64,000 bases of DNA from Tomocerus qinae (lineage: Eukaryota; Arthropoda; Collembola; Entomobryomorpha; Tomoceridae), in assembly GCA_020055645.1 (NCBI GenBank), contig CM034546.1, positions 86,428,001 to 86,492,000 of the forward strand. Reading direction: 5' to 3'. This document shows, one piece after another, positions 9,991-20,411 of this stretch; positions within the stretch are counted from its first letter, which is position 1, and each line of letters starts with the position of its first letter. Under the pieces are notes generated by a model. That model searched no databases and was not told where the DNA came from. It saw nothing but the letters and a program-made list of their open reading frames with translations. Position numbers and translations under genes: made by a program.

Positions 9991-11500
9991 TGAAACTCAC
10001 TTAAATATTCGACTTTAGTTTAGGCTTAACACTTTTAGCATAATCGCAAACTAATACACTGTACTCAACTCTATGATGCTTACTTGCTGAACAGAGCAAC
10101 TGCATGCATGTGTTACAATTGATTATTACTTCACTAAGCAGTCTGGACAAACATATAATCATAACATTTTGCATCAAATTATCACCACTACTACATACTG
10201 CGTATTCATCTCTCTCTGTGAAGTAGTACAAATGACCAATTGAAAAATGACCAACTTGCTATCTCGTATCCAGGTGCTATTGGTATCCAAGTATTTTTAG
10301 AGCGTTGTTAATCAGGCCGACGAAATGTTATAAAATTTAAAACAGCCGAATCCATTGGTGGAAATACCTCTTGCCCAAGGTGGGCTAAATTTCTATAGCG
10401 ACGCTTGTTTTGCTTATACACAGGTGGGGAAAGGACCATTATTTCGGGGGACAAACTCTGGGACAAAAATATGAATTTTTGTCCCAGTAGTCCCGTCCCC
10501 ATCTTAGATTCCTTGTATGCGTATTTCACATATTAACAGGCGTCTACTATTGTCCATTGCTAGAATTAGCGATGGTTAAGCAGTGTGTCAAGTGTTGCAC
10601 AAAAAGGGAGCCCTTCTGCTCATGTTTTATTTTGGAATGCATGGTTGGATTTTGTGCTTTGTTGCGGAGTTTTTAAAGCGAACCTCGCTAATTGGTAATG
10701 GATTCGTTGACTACTTATTTAGGTGTAGCATTTATAATTTAAAAGTGCCTATTTCGGAATGAACTTCCTCAAGAAGTTCGCTGCGCTTAATCTCTGAGGT
10801 TCACATGGGGCCAGGTCAATGAGTTTGAAGGAACATGATCATGAACATTAAGCAACTTCCCATTGCCCCGGAGGAGCTGAGGCTGGAGTATGGACTCCGG
10901 TTGAAAATCTTTGTTAACCAGTGACTGAAATTGGGAAATTGCCGGTTGAAATGCTGTAGATTAGTAGATTAATAGTGTCGATTTCAGAATGAAATTCCTC
11001 AGGAATTTGCTTGTGGGTTTGGTTAGGTTAGGGGCCAATGAGTCAAGTTGTACTCTGGATTATAAAAATTTAGCACCTGCCCTAGTTGGAGTGAGTGGAT
11101 GAATGGAGTATGGACGAGGATAAGTAGGGAACGAGAATTTTATTATTTATTTAATTATTTTCTAAACCCATTACAGTTAAGCTCTCAGAATTTCCACCTC
11201 TATCTATTTAGCGACTTGAAATTGTCAAAAAACGAGATTAAAGTCTCTTTTCATTGGTGGATGTATTTTGCCAACGGGATTGCATATTTCCATGATTGCA
11301 ATTGTTGCGTGTTCCATTGCATAGATTGCATCGTGAGTTTAATAGTACTTTAATCTCGTTATATAGGTATTAAGTACTTCTTATTAATTTGGAAACTAAA
11401 TGACTATCAATTTGTATGGTATCTCTATGATCATTCTAATGAAAATGAGTTCCTAACATTTTTCTAACTGAATTTGGATTGGTACCACGAGCTGGGACGA
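9991..11500. other. Gene-free stretch with a distant inverted pair
   Basis: No convincing gene. 10425-10475 (gaccattatttcgggggaca) is roughly inverted at 11499-11562 (gtcccagagtttgtccgaat...ggtaatatagagtcctttcc), possibly the two ends of a ~1.1-kb decayed element. 10740-11030 is locally GC-richer, with tcggaatgaacttcctcaag repeated loosely at 10983. Nothing else was recognised. Confidence 0.4.
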
Positions 11501-11954
11501 TCCGTCCCAGAGTTTGTCCGAATCATTTCAATGGTAATATAGAGTCCTTTCCTCACCTGTGTATCTACGATAAATGTATTGCTGTAGAAATTAAGCCCAC
11601 GTTGCTCTTGCCTGATTCAAATGATCAGTTCAATAGGAGATTTAGAAAGAAAGAACGGAGAACGAAAGTTTATTAATGAGAACTACCCACAGCAATCTTT
11701 TTTTCATACCGTACCCCATTCTAACAAAATATTGAAACTGTAAAATATGAACTTTGTGCAATCCACCCCTGGTCTCATTGTCGGGTATCATCTCTGTTTG
11801 TTATTGCCATTACAAAAGTGGAGGCATTTTTAAAGGCAAAGTAAATAGACTGTATTGTGGCTTCCAGATCCAGCCAACACACAGTAAAGGCCCTAGACAA
11901 CTACTTTGGTGTTTCAAAATAGCTAACCTATTCCATCAAGGTTAGAGTTAGGAA

Positions 11955-12195
11955 AACTGCGGCATTCCGGGCTTCATTCGATTTTTTGTAATGTAAGCTA
12001 TTTATGACGTCACACGGCGACATTTCCTATACATTTCCATGGAGTAGAAAAATATTTTAGACAATTATTTTAATTTTTTGACCAGCACTTTCACCATGGT
12101 GACGCCCCATGCAAATTTATAGGAAAGTCGTCGTGTGACGTCATAAATTGGTTTACATACAAAAAATATTCAGAAGTGCGGGAATTCCAAACCTG
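11955..12195. mobile_element. Palindromic MITE with paired CRE motifs
   Basis: 11955-12030 is the imperfect inverse of 12120-12195. Each arm holds one TGACGTCA palindrome (12005-12012, 12136-12143). The inverted words aaggttag and ttaggtgta extend outward to about 11930 and 12225, so the element may be ~300 bp. No frame. Confidence 0.6.
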
Positions 12196-12239
12196 TTTTA
12201 CTTCTTCTAGCCTTGAAGGTTAGGTGTAGTGATAATAGT

Positions 12240-12860
12240 GAGACCCCTCGTCTCGGTCTCTTTTGACTAACACCTATTGTCAAAACCAGATCACTTCTTC
12301 TGTACAGATAGGTATGGTTGCTATCCTTTATGTACTAAATTAGTTTCCATAGGGTTAGATTTGTCGCCCGTCCGGTGTGTGTTAAAATTGGTTTTAACCT
12401 GTGAAAGCTATGTCACGCCTTACTGCCCTGTACTAAAGTCATTTTGGATATGATCGCTAGGCTGTTTCCAGTTTCGGGACAGGAATGTGAAAAACATTTA
12501 AAATTGGGTAATGGTTATTTTCAGTCTGCAGTCTGCACTCTGTACATGTTCAAAAAAATTGCTTTTTTATTAACCTTAATTGTAATTATCAATTATTGAA
12601 ACGTAACTCCTTACAAATTAATGATAAAAACATGAAGCTATGGATGATGAATAATTGTTGTTAGAAGAAATCAATGAAACATTTACATTTTACGTATTTA
12701 AATGAGAATACAGAAAATAGCACTGCACTTTGAAATAATTGTGGAGGTCATTGTTGCGTCTCATTGGATGTTGTTGCCAGTAAGTCCAGGAAATAAATAC
12801 CAAAGACAGGGAACGAAAGCGGTGAGAAGGCCGAGTTAAATCGCAATAAGATACCACATA
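12240..12860. repeat. Interspersed repeat copy; contains the empty site of a hAT insertion
   Basis: 12280-12600 is the inverse of 17385-17557 plus 18728-18880. The right-hand copy is interrupted by a 1.16-kb hAT element while this copy is continuous through gccctgtactaaagtc (about 12428-12443). The part 12600-12860 recurs inverted at 59700-59945 and partly at 13640-13730. No coding potential was recognised. Confidence 0.65.
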
Positions 12861-12863
12861 TTT

Positions 12864-13630
12864 AGGGTTGATCCACATATTACGTAATCAAAAAATTTAG
12901 CGGTTTTTAGAACCATCTTTTCCCTCTGTCATCAACTGTCAACATTTGCCGGACTCCCCTATGATATGTCATCATAATAAGTTCGAATCAAAAATTCAAT
13001 TCGAATGCCTAAAATTTGATTTATTAAGGAGGCTCACCACGGAAGCCTTCATAGCAACCGGGCCTATCTAAATGCATGTTAAAAAATGTTTTACTTCTGG
13101 CTTAATTACTCCCGAAGGATAAGACCGATTTTTTTGGGGCTTACATTTTTGGAATCCTGGACTATCGAGAAACACGCGAGGGCGGATAGATTTTTGATAT
13201 CGTTGAGGTGCAAAAAAAATCAACATTGTATAAAAACTGAAACTTATTCACTTTTTTTGGAATTTGATTTTTTAAAGCATTTAAAGCAACGTTATCAAAA
13301 ATCCATCCGCCCTGATCCATTCCTCGTTAGTCCAGGATTCCAAAAATGTAAGTCCCAAAAAAATCAGCCTTATCCTTCGGGGAGTAATTAAGCCAGAAGT
13401 AAAATATTTTTTAACATGCATTTAGATAGACCCGGTTGCTATGAAGGCTTCCGTGGTGAGCCTCCTTAATAAATCAAATTTTAGGCATTCGAATTGAATT
13501 TTTGATTCGAACTTATTATGATGACATATCATTAGGGGAGTCCGGCAAATGTTGACAGTTGATGACAGAGGGAAAAGATGGTTCTAAAAACCTCTAAATT
13601 TTTTGATTACGTAATATGTGGATCAACCCT
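12864..13630. mobile_element. 767-bp palindromic MITE (AGGGTTGATCCACATATTACG ends)
   Basis: Terminal inverted repeats begin agggttgatccacatatta and extend, with few differences, roughly 300 bp inward (left arm to about 13190, right arm from about 13290). Central words ccaggattccaaaaatgta and taagaccgatttttttgggg/inverse are still paired. A related shorter element is at 40811-41212, and a decayed end (gatccactct) at about 59645. The ~100-codon frame here is a mirror artefact. Confidence 0.75.
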
Positions 13631-13914
13631 GTTTTCAAATGTTTCATTGATTTCTTCTAACAACAATTATCCATCATCCATAGCTTCATGTTTTTATCAT
13701 TAATTTGTAAGGAGTTACGTTTCAATAATTGAGTTCTTCCGAGCAAAAATGGCGGTTGGATTTTCAGAAAACAAATAAATAAACTGAAATTTTTTTAGGG
13801 TCGATGCAAAAATTATGTAACCACAAATTTATATATTTTGTGTATCTAAAGTATCTGTGGAGCCGAGTTTCGAGGGGGATGAGAGACTCGAGTCTTTTGG
13901 GTTAACCCAAAGTG

Positions 13915-14185
13915 TTTACTATTGTTAATTTGGACTTTTGTTTTCTGAAGTGAGGAAAATTCGGCGGTTGTCCTGAAACAATCGACATATCCTACGGGAC
14001 GTAAACAACCTCCTCCAAGATAAATGGGATTGCTACTATCAAGGTGCTTGAGTTTCCACGGAGGCCCAACTTCCCTCTGTGGAAGAGGAGGTTTACGTCC
14101 GGTAGGATATATTGACTTTTTCAGAACGAACTCTGGATTTTCCTCACTTGAGAAGACAAAAGTCCAAATTAACACTAGCAAACAC
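13915..14185. repeat. Inverted repeat, ~105-bp arms
   Basis: 13915-14020 (ttggacttttgttttctgaa, tatcctacgggacgtaaac) pairs with 14080-14185. Part of the flanking sequence (13730-13790, cttccgagcaaaaatggcgg) recurs inverted at 17348-17395. A 111-codon minus frame crosses the palindrome and is not supported as a gene. Confidence 0.55.
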
Positions 14186-14571
14186 TTTGATTAACCACAT
14201 TTTAACCGGTATCAACGTTCTTGCTCCAACTGGGGCGTTCCCGTAAGCTGGCATTTTCCTAAACAAGTCAATATCTATTTCCGAAATTGTTCGCGTGTTT
14301 ATTAAAATCTTGGATTTATTGTGGGAGGGCTTAAACCCCAAAGCCCAACCTAGATCATTTTTTTCGAAATTAGGCAAAGTTATGATATTACAACACAAGT
14401 GAAATTTTAAAATTCTTGGCGTTTTAGAGCTTAGTGATTAGAATCCTGACAATCTCTAATCTTTCGTTGTTTGACGTACCTTCTAAATGTGCCCTTTTGA
14501 GTTTTATATTTGACATGCAATTATCATCTATTGTTTTATAATTGAGATTTTTAAAAGCTCTTTCATGTTAA

Positions 14572-14981
14572 GGGAAACGTCCATGGACAACCGACAAATT
14601 ATTCTGAATATCATATTGCCTATTAACTTTTTTTTGCAGAAAAAGAATCAACTCAAAAACCAAAAGACCTACAAAAAAGTTTAAATATGGAAATAGATGC
14701 TCCATAACCCACAGCAATCGGCTCCGAAGAATATTTTAAACTTTTTTCTTTAGTTGCGATTAAATGCCAAATTCCGTACGAAAACGTTTATTTCTCCAGA
14801 TTGAACTAATATGTTTGAAATATTTTTTCGGAGCCGAATGCTGTGGGTTATGGAGCATCTTTTTCCCTATTTAAACTTTTTTGTAGGTCTATTGGTTTTT
14901 GAGTTTATTTTTTTCTGCTAGAAGAGTTAAGAGGCAATATGACAGTCAGAATAATTTGCTGGTTGCCCATGGACGTCCCAC
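14572..14981. mobile_element. 410-bp MITE with perfect TTAA target duplication
   Basis: Ends GGGAAACGTCCATGG and (inverse) GTGGGACGTCCATGG. The inverted repeats continue for more than 50 bp through caaattattctga and catattgcct. TTAA occurs at 14568-14571 and 14982-14985. It shares its terminal and internal words (gaatcaactcaaaaacca, cggctccgaaagaatatt) with the ends of the 1.5-kb elements at 5959 and 60542, so it is a short derivative of the same TTAA-target family. Confidence 0.8.
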
Positions 14982-14985
14982 TTAA

Positions 14986-15893
14986 CTAACGATTCCAAAT
15001 GGTTATGATATTTGTGTTTTGGTTAATGGTTACCATTACCATTATTTTCAGGGTGATTACAACCTTTTCACAATTTGGCCTGTATGACGAAAAATTGTTT
15101 TAAGGAAAAGTTGTGTTAAAAACTATAAATTTAAGAGAAAGTTATTATCGGCGACCGACGCCGAATGCCGAATTATAACCGACGCCCAATGATAGATTCA
15201 AATTAACTAAAACCTACGATCTGATTTAAAACTAAATTTAAATATTATTACACTATATAATACGGAGAAGCTTGGAAATTTATTCCCCACACCTGTATTG
15301 AAACCAAATTATTAATGCTGTTTGCTAATCGTATATTGCTTAAAACATACTTACTTTATCGAATTCCGTTATTTTTTCCAAATCTTAAATTTTGCTATTA
15401 ACTTAAAAAACTTAATTTAAAAACTTGAAGTAAATTTTTTATCTCATCTTAAAACTTAAAGTAAAAAATTTTGAATTTTAAATAAATAAAGCCTATAAAA
15501 CTAGAAATTGTTTAGTTAAATTTTTCTTAAATTAATTTAGAAATTCGGCTAATTAAACAGAATAGTTTTTAGCTTTGGACGTCATCAAGAAGTAGGCCTT
15601 CGGGGAGTACGAATGAACTTCCTTTTTTAAAAAAGGTTTTAAGATACTGTATTCCAGTAAACTAGTAGGCCTCAACGTGCCCTCTCAGAATCGAAAATTG
15701 AATCTCCATAAACAAAAAATTTAAAATCAAATTTCGTTTTCTCTAGTTCCTCAGCTTAATGAATTTCAACCCACGACTCTGATTGGCGATAACATTACCA
15801 TATCAGATTTCGAAATTTTTATCTAACTACCTTTTACGTGTATACGTAATTTTTGCACACATCCGTGACAATACTATTGAGGTTGCTAAGGAT
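14986..15893. other. AT-rich stretch, no gene recognised
   Basis: Very A/T-rich (15240-15560 especially), with a short ccgacgccgaatgccgaatt block at 15150-15200 like the TTCGGC block near 800-1000. No splice-supported frame and no clear element boundary were seen. Confidence 0.4.
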
Positions 15894-15897
15894 GTTT

Positions 15898-17344
15898 GTG
15901 AAGTTGGCCCCAATAAGGGCGAATAACTTTTATGAACTTTAATTTCCTTGACAACTTGATCAACAAAATTTTGGGGCAAATGTATGGGACCCGAATCCCC
16001 ACTGTATATTACCTGACATAGGCTCATTTCAAGTCCCCTTTTTGACACTTTGCGATTTTCATACCGCAACCGCAATTCCTCATACTCATAATCATGAGGT
16101 TTTGCCAGTGAATGAAAATGGTTGCCTTTTTGCTAACACCTTTTTGCGTTTTTCGTGCCTTTTTTCTATGACATTCGCTACATATGAAACTGAATTAAAA
16201 TAGATTTGTGGTTGTTACAAATCTCCTTTTCACATGACACAATAATATTGCCATTTTCTATGACTTTTATACCGTCTAACATAGAAATTGCAATTTATTT
16301 CTTTTAATTTAAAATAACTAAAAAGGCAAAAATGTTACCTACTTGCTAAATTTATTATTATTTCATTATTTCCATGACTTTGAATTTAATTTGCCCTGAA
16401 GAACGCGCGTGTAAAAGTGCCTGAATTATGACGTCATTGGGGCTGTAGTTATAGAGGCAGGGACCAACTTCCAACCTATAACCATCCCAGAGACTACAAC
16501 ATCCACAACTGCAACCTACTAAAATTTAATATTTTTTTGGTTACCATCCTAGCTTCAAGTGAAGATATGACGTCATTATCCTTGAAATTATAAACGTGTA
16601 ACTTGGGGATGATGTTTGGTTGGATGCAAAGAGCGTTTTATCAGGAGAGTCGAATAGGGAATATTATCATAAGCGAATTTGAAGATTTATAAGAGACGTT
16701 TTTGGAAAAGCATCTCCTATTCAGTGTTCGAAGACCAGCCGGCTGGTTGGTTAAAATGGCTGGCTAAAATGGTCGGCCGGCTGGTTGAAATTCTTTGTAG
16801 CCAGTGGCTAAAATGGCCAAAAATAGTCAATTGGGGCTATGTGAACTGAGATAATCATCCTTAATTTTTCGGGAAATTTGAAAACCCATGATTTTTAGCC
16901 ATTTTGGCCACTAGCCATTTCAGCCAATTTAGCCGGCTGGCTGGTCAAAATCATTTTTAGCCGGCTAAAATGGAACACTGCTCCTATTCCTATCTTTATC
17001 AATCTGCTATAATGTCCCACTTGCTATCCTCCAATAAGTTAATACGTTTCCAACAGCAAAGCAACCAGATATTCAGACAAAACTAGAGGGACAATGTTCC
17101 TTATAGATCTTCCAAATTCCTTACGGGCAATTCTCTCCTTGGTCCTCCTGATTAACCGTCCATGCTCTTTGGTTGGACGGCCACTTTAAGCCTCCTTATA
17201 GAGGGGAGCTGAAAAATCTGTTTGTCGGGTGAAAAATTTTGTGGACGTCGGGTCCCATGATTGTCTGATATTTGGGAGAATTTTGTGTAAATGTTATTTT
17301 CAAAGTTGGAATTTATTATACGCCCTTATTGGGGCAAGCTTCTT
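15898..17344 (-). mobile_element. Unclassified DNA element with 4-bp target duplication, copy 1
   Basis: Terminal inverted repeats GTGAAGTTGGCCCCAATAAG (left) and AAGAAGCTTGCCCCAATAAG (right, reversed) continue into GGGCG. The element is bounded by GTTT at 15894-15897 and 17345-17348. It is the inverse of the longer copy at 46406-48108, which has AACT on both sides. It is interrupted by a 259-bp hAT MITE at 16722. A conserved subterminal frame (LPQNFVDQVVKEIKVHKS in both copies) exists but may simply reflect recent common ancestry. Four-base duplications occur in several superfamilies; I do not assign one. Confidence 0.75.
16722..16980. mobile_element. 259-bp hAT MITE, CAGTGTTC family, copy 1
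   Basis: Begins CAGTGTTC and ends GAACACTG, with inverted subterminal repeats rich in AGCCGGCTGG and TAGCCGGCTAAAATGG. Flanked by a perfect 8-bp duplication ctcctatt (16714-16721, 16981-16988), the hAT signature. The second copy of the host element (46406-48108) lacks it, which confirms a later insertion. Confidence 0.9.
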
Positions 17345-17689
17345 GTTTATGTTTTGAGAAAATCCAACCGCCCTTTTTGCTCGGAAGAACTCAATTGATA
17401 ATTACAATTAAGGTTAATAAAAAAGCAATTTTTTTGAACATGTACAGAGTGCAGACTGCAGACTGAAAATAACCATTACCCAATTTTAAATGTTTTTCAC
17501 ATTCCTGCCCCGAAACTGGAAACAGCCTAGCGATCATATCCAAAATGACTTTAGTACGCAGGGCCGTCCCTAGGTTAAATGCCGCCCAGTGCAAAATAGA
17601 AAATGCCGCCCTTAATAAAAATTTTATTTCTGGCCAGCAATTTTATTTCTGGGTCACATGTAGTAGTAATATACATTTTAAAATTAATT

Positions 17690-18363
17690 GAACTTAAAAT
17701 TAATTATAATGCAATAATGCCACCTCTCTCTTTTCCCTAAAAAGGGACACTGATTTCTGTTTAGAATGGTAACTAAAGAGAAACAAAAAACCACAAAAAT
17801 GCTTTTACATATATCGGCATTTGTAATTAAATTTCCATTAACATCAGCAATTTCTTTTGTGTCATCCTTTATATCGTTTGTTGGACCAATTTCGGGTACG
17901 GATGGTGTGTTCACCAGTACCGTATTTAGAATTCGATTTCGGAGGGGCAATTATATGTTTAGCCTATATATATTAGGCATATTCTCGAAGGACGCGAAAA
18001 ATTTTGGCTTATTTCGTCCAAAATGAGTCAACAATACCCTAAAAATCACATAAAATCGCGCGAATTTTTTTGGTATTTTGAGAAAAAATTTACTTTTTTC
18101 TTGGATATCAGGGGTTGCATTTGCCCTCAATGCCCCCCTTCAATACGGCCTTGGTGTTGGCATCTAAAGCAGATTATTTTTTTTTCAAAGTTTTCAGGGA
18201 TACTTTCTTCATTACCGTCAATCTTTGGAACTTTTATCAAAAACTTATCCAACGAATTTTTCAAACTGCCCAGTAATTCTTCTTCATGCTGTCTTTTCCG
18301 CCTATACTCGGCCCTAGACAATTTATCTGACCGTTTCTTTAGTGACATTAAAACTACATACAA
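17690..18363 (-). pseudogene. hAT transposase N-terminal remnant, split by a nested insertion
   Basis: The minus strand from about 18348 reads MSLKKRSDKLSRAEYRRKRQ then EEELLGSLKNSLDKFLIKVP, the basic opening of ZMYM1/TTF-type hAT transposases ('LSGAEYRKRK...EEEL.KL.GSLDKF'). Similarity is lost at the nested insertion (about 18154). The frame appears to resume below 17920 with TPSVPEIGPTNDIKDDTKEI. The TTF finger, catalytic and dimerisation regions are missing, so it cannot be active. Confidence 0.55.
17919..18154. mobile_element. Nested ~235-bp insertion inside the hAT relic
   Basis: Begins ACCGTATTTAGAATTCGA..GGAGGGGCAA and ends GCCCCCCTTCAATACGGCC, which are inverted relative to each other. 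It interrupts the transposase remnant between FRCQ and NTPSVPEIG. Exact ends and target duplication are uncertain. Confidence 0.45.
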
Positions 18364-18949
18364 CAGTTTACTTCTAAAAACATTTATATTAAAGACTTAA
18401 ATGCTCTTGTTCTTTATTTGCCATTTATAATTTCAATTAATCTAACTCAGTCTTTTGTTTTTGCGCTCATGTTTCATCACAGTAATCAATCATCACCTTA
18501 TTTTGGTTAGCTATAACAAATACAAGATCAAGGATTTCTTGCGACTAGAATATTTCTCTAATTCCTATTCAGATTATAATATTCTACTTCTATCCAATAT
18601 TTTAACTTTTCTAATTTCAATGAAGTGCCAAATTATATAGTCTACACCGAAAATTTTGCCGCCCTCTAAAATTTGCCGCCCAGTGCGGGTGCACGGGTGG
18701 CACATGCCTCGGGACAGCCCTGGTACAGGGCAGTAAGGCGTGACACAGCTTTCACAGGTTAAAACCAATTTTAACACACACCGGACGGGCGACAAATCTA
18801 ACCCTATGGAAACTAATTTAGTACATAAAGGATAGCAACCATACCTATCTGTACAGAAGAAGTGATCTGGTTTTGACAATACACTGCACCACACCGCAGT
18901 ATTTTGATCCCATGGCTACTTACTCCCCACATACAGTAATACAATACCC

Positions 18950-19445
18950 TGAATTACAATCAACTCTACTATTTGCAGTAACAGCGAAAATGAATGTGAA
19001 AACCTGTACCACTTTGTTTGTAAATGTCTGCCTTATAAACCAATACATAAAGATCTGTTAGGGACTTATTTATGTAATCTAAATTATAATAACTTCCATA
19101 CTCTGCTTGAGGTCGAAGAAACACATGTTTTACATAATATCTATAGTTATTTTGTACGTAGCCTAAAACTACGTGCATGGGTTAAAAATGAATAAAAAAT
19201 TGCCAATCCAACACTATGTCATGGGCAGGAGATAATATTGCTAATTTAGACCATTAGAGTTTTTGCCTATATACTATTTTGAGTATTATTTAGCGTTATT
19301 TACTATTAGTAATGATAATTAATGGAATATTTGATAAATACGAATTACAAAATACTCAAATTGGTTATGCTGTCTACAATGTATTAAATTTATATTTTGT
19401 GTAATGAATGTAAGTTCAAGAAGCACAATAAAGATCGAATCTAAT
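18950..19445 (+). mobile_element. 5'-truncated non-LTR retrotransposon (LINE) 3' end
   Basis: The plus frame (about 18973-19190) reads NLYHFVCKCLPYKPIHKDLL and continues to RSLKLRAWVKNE and a stop. This is the C..H..C knuckle found at the C terminus of Jockey/CR1-like polyproteins. A ~250-bp 3' UTR with AATAAA follows. A 22-bp perfect direct repeat (cacatacagtaatacaat + accc) flanks it at 18928-18949 and 19446-19467, the long target duplication expected of target-primed reverse transcription. No poly(A) tail is seen. Confidence 0.8.
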
Positions 19446-19792
19446 CACATACAGTAATACAATACCCAAAATAACAAAAAATTTGCACCCAAGTTCCGAT
19501 TTTTGAATGGGATCTTGGGTGGCTGCTCCACACATGGAGTCAATAGCAACAGCAATTTGCAAAATCTACACCCTTTATACATTTCAATGTCATGAAATGC
19601 AGAAATGAATGAATGCAGAAAAGACGAGTGAAATGTAATGAAAAAAGAATGAAAAAATGATTCTACTTCAAATTCTAACAAAATCTCATAACATAAGGTG
19701 AGTGTGAGATATGACAGATAATATGCCGTGATTGTGACCTTGTCTAAAGTCTACACCCAATGCTGTATTTCCAACTATTGGGTGTAGTCAAG

Positions 19793-20075
19793 GCAAATAA
19801 ACTGTTTCCTTGTCCCGTTTTCCTCCCTGGCATCAGGTGGGTTCAGTAGAGAAAGTCCCATAAGAAAGTTTGAACTTTCATATGGGACTTTCTTTTGAAA
19901 TTAGTCCCATTCCTGTCCCAGACCAAGATGCTGGTAGTCATGGATAGCCACCCTTCAGGAGTAAATTGCAAGTCCCATATAAAAGTTCAAACTCTCTTAT
20001 GGGACCTCCCTCTACTGAACCCACCTGATGCCAGGGAGGGAGGAGGGGGCGGGAATCAGTCTATTTGCCTTGGGT
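19793..20075. mobile_element. Fold-back MITE, ~90-bp arms
   Basis: 19793-19882 (caaggcaaataaactg, tcaggtgggttcagtagaga, cccataagaaagtttgaact) pairs with 19988-20075. The outer words gggtgtagt also pair. No frame of note; a 77-codon frame inside follows the palindrome. Confidence 0.6.
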
Positions 20076-20411
20076 GTAGTATTCATGCCACGGATTCCGT
20101 GGCAAACAGAGGTGATGGCCGACAATGAGGCGAGGTGGAAATGAGAGGAGGCGGCCAAAATATCCATGGTTATTATAATAAATAATAAATCAGAACATAG
20201 CATTTCATTTCAAAAGTTTATATGACTTCATCAACCCGGTGCAGATCTCTATGGAAAATGAAAAGTGGTATGCGAGCTCACCAATGACGTCACACCGTAT
20301 TTTAAGGGTCTAGTTCCTCTGGAAATTATGAAAATTTCGAATTTCGAAAAACAATGTAGATTCCTAATGTTAACCGAAATCCACATCCTAACCTAACCTA
20401 ACCGAAAGATG

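Larger units (their letters stand above)
17559..18722 (-). mobile_element. 1.16-kb hAT relic (CAGGGC..GTCCC ends) with empty site in the window
   Basis: Ends CAGGGCCGTCCC and (inverse) CAGGGCTGTCCC, with GCCGCCCAGTGC subterminal repeats typical of ZMYM1-related hAT elements. Flanks are GTACG (17554-17558) and GTACA (18723-18727). The uninterrupted site gccctgtactaaagtc is at about 12428-12443 (opposite strand), so a ~5-bp duplication is implied. It contains the N-terminal part of a transposase on the minus strand and a further nested insertion (about 17919-18154). Confidence 0.8.

Noticed and set aside
13086..13391. 101-codon plus frame
   Set aside because: It spans the centre of a palindromic MITE; no family match and a mirrored composition.
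13846..14181. 111-codon minus frame
   Set aside because: It crosses an inverted repeat with paired arms; the two halves encode mirror-related sequence rather than a domain.
15827..16075. Conserved frame (LPQNFVDQVVKEIKVHKS) shared with 47862-48131
   Set aside because: Shared because both are subterminal parts of two copies of one element; without more copies, conservation cannot be told from recent ancestry, so it is not called a gene.
18023..18400. 125-codon plus frame
   Set aside because: Antisense to the recognisable hAT transposase remnant and includes a nested insertion.
20385..20403. Possible telomeric (CCTAA) repeat
   Set aside because: Only two or three units, and similar aacctaacctaa words occur at several transposon-internal sites; too short to be telomeric.
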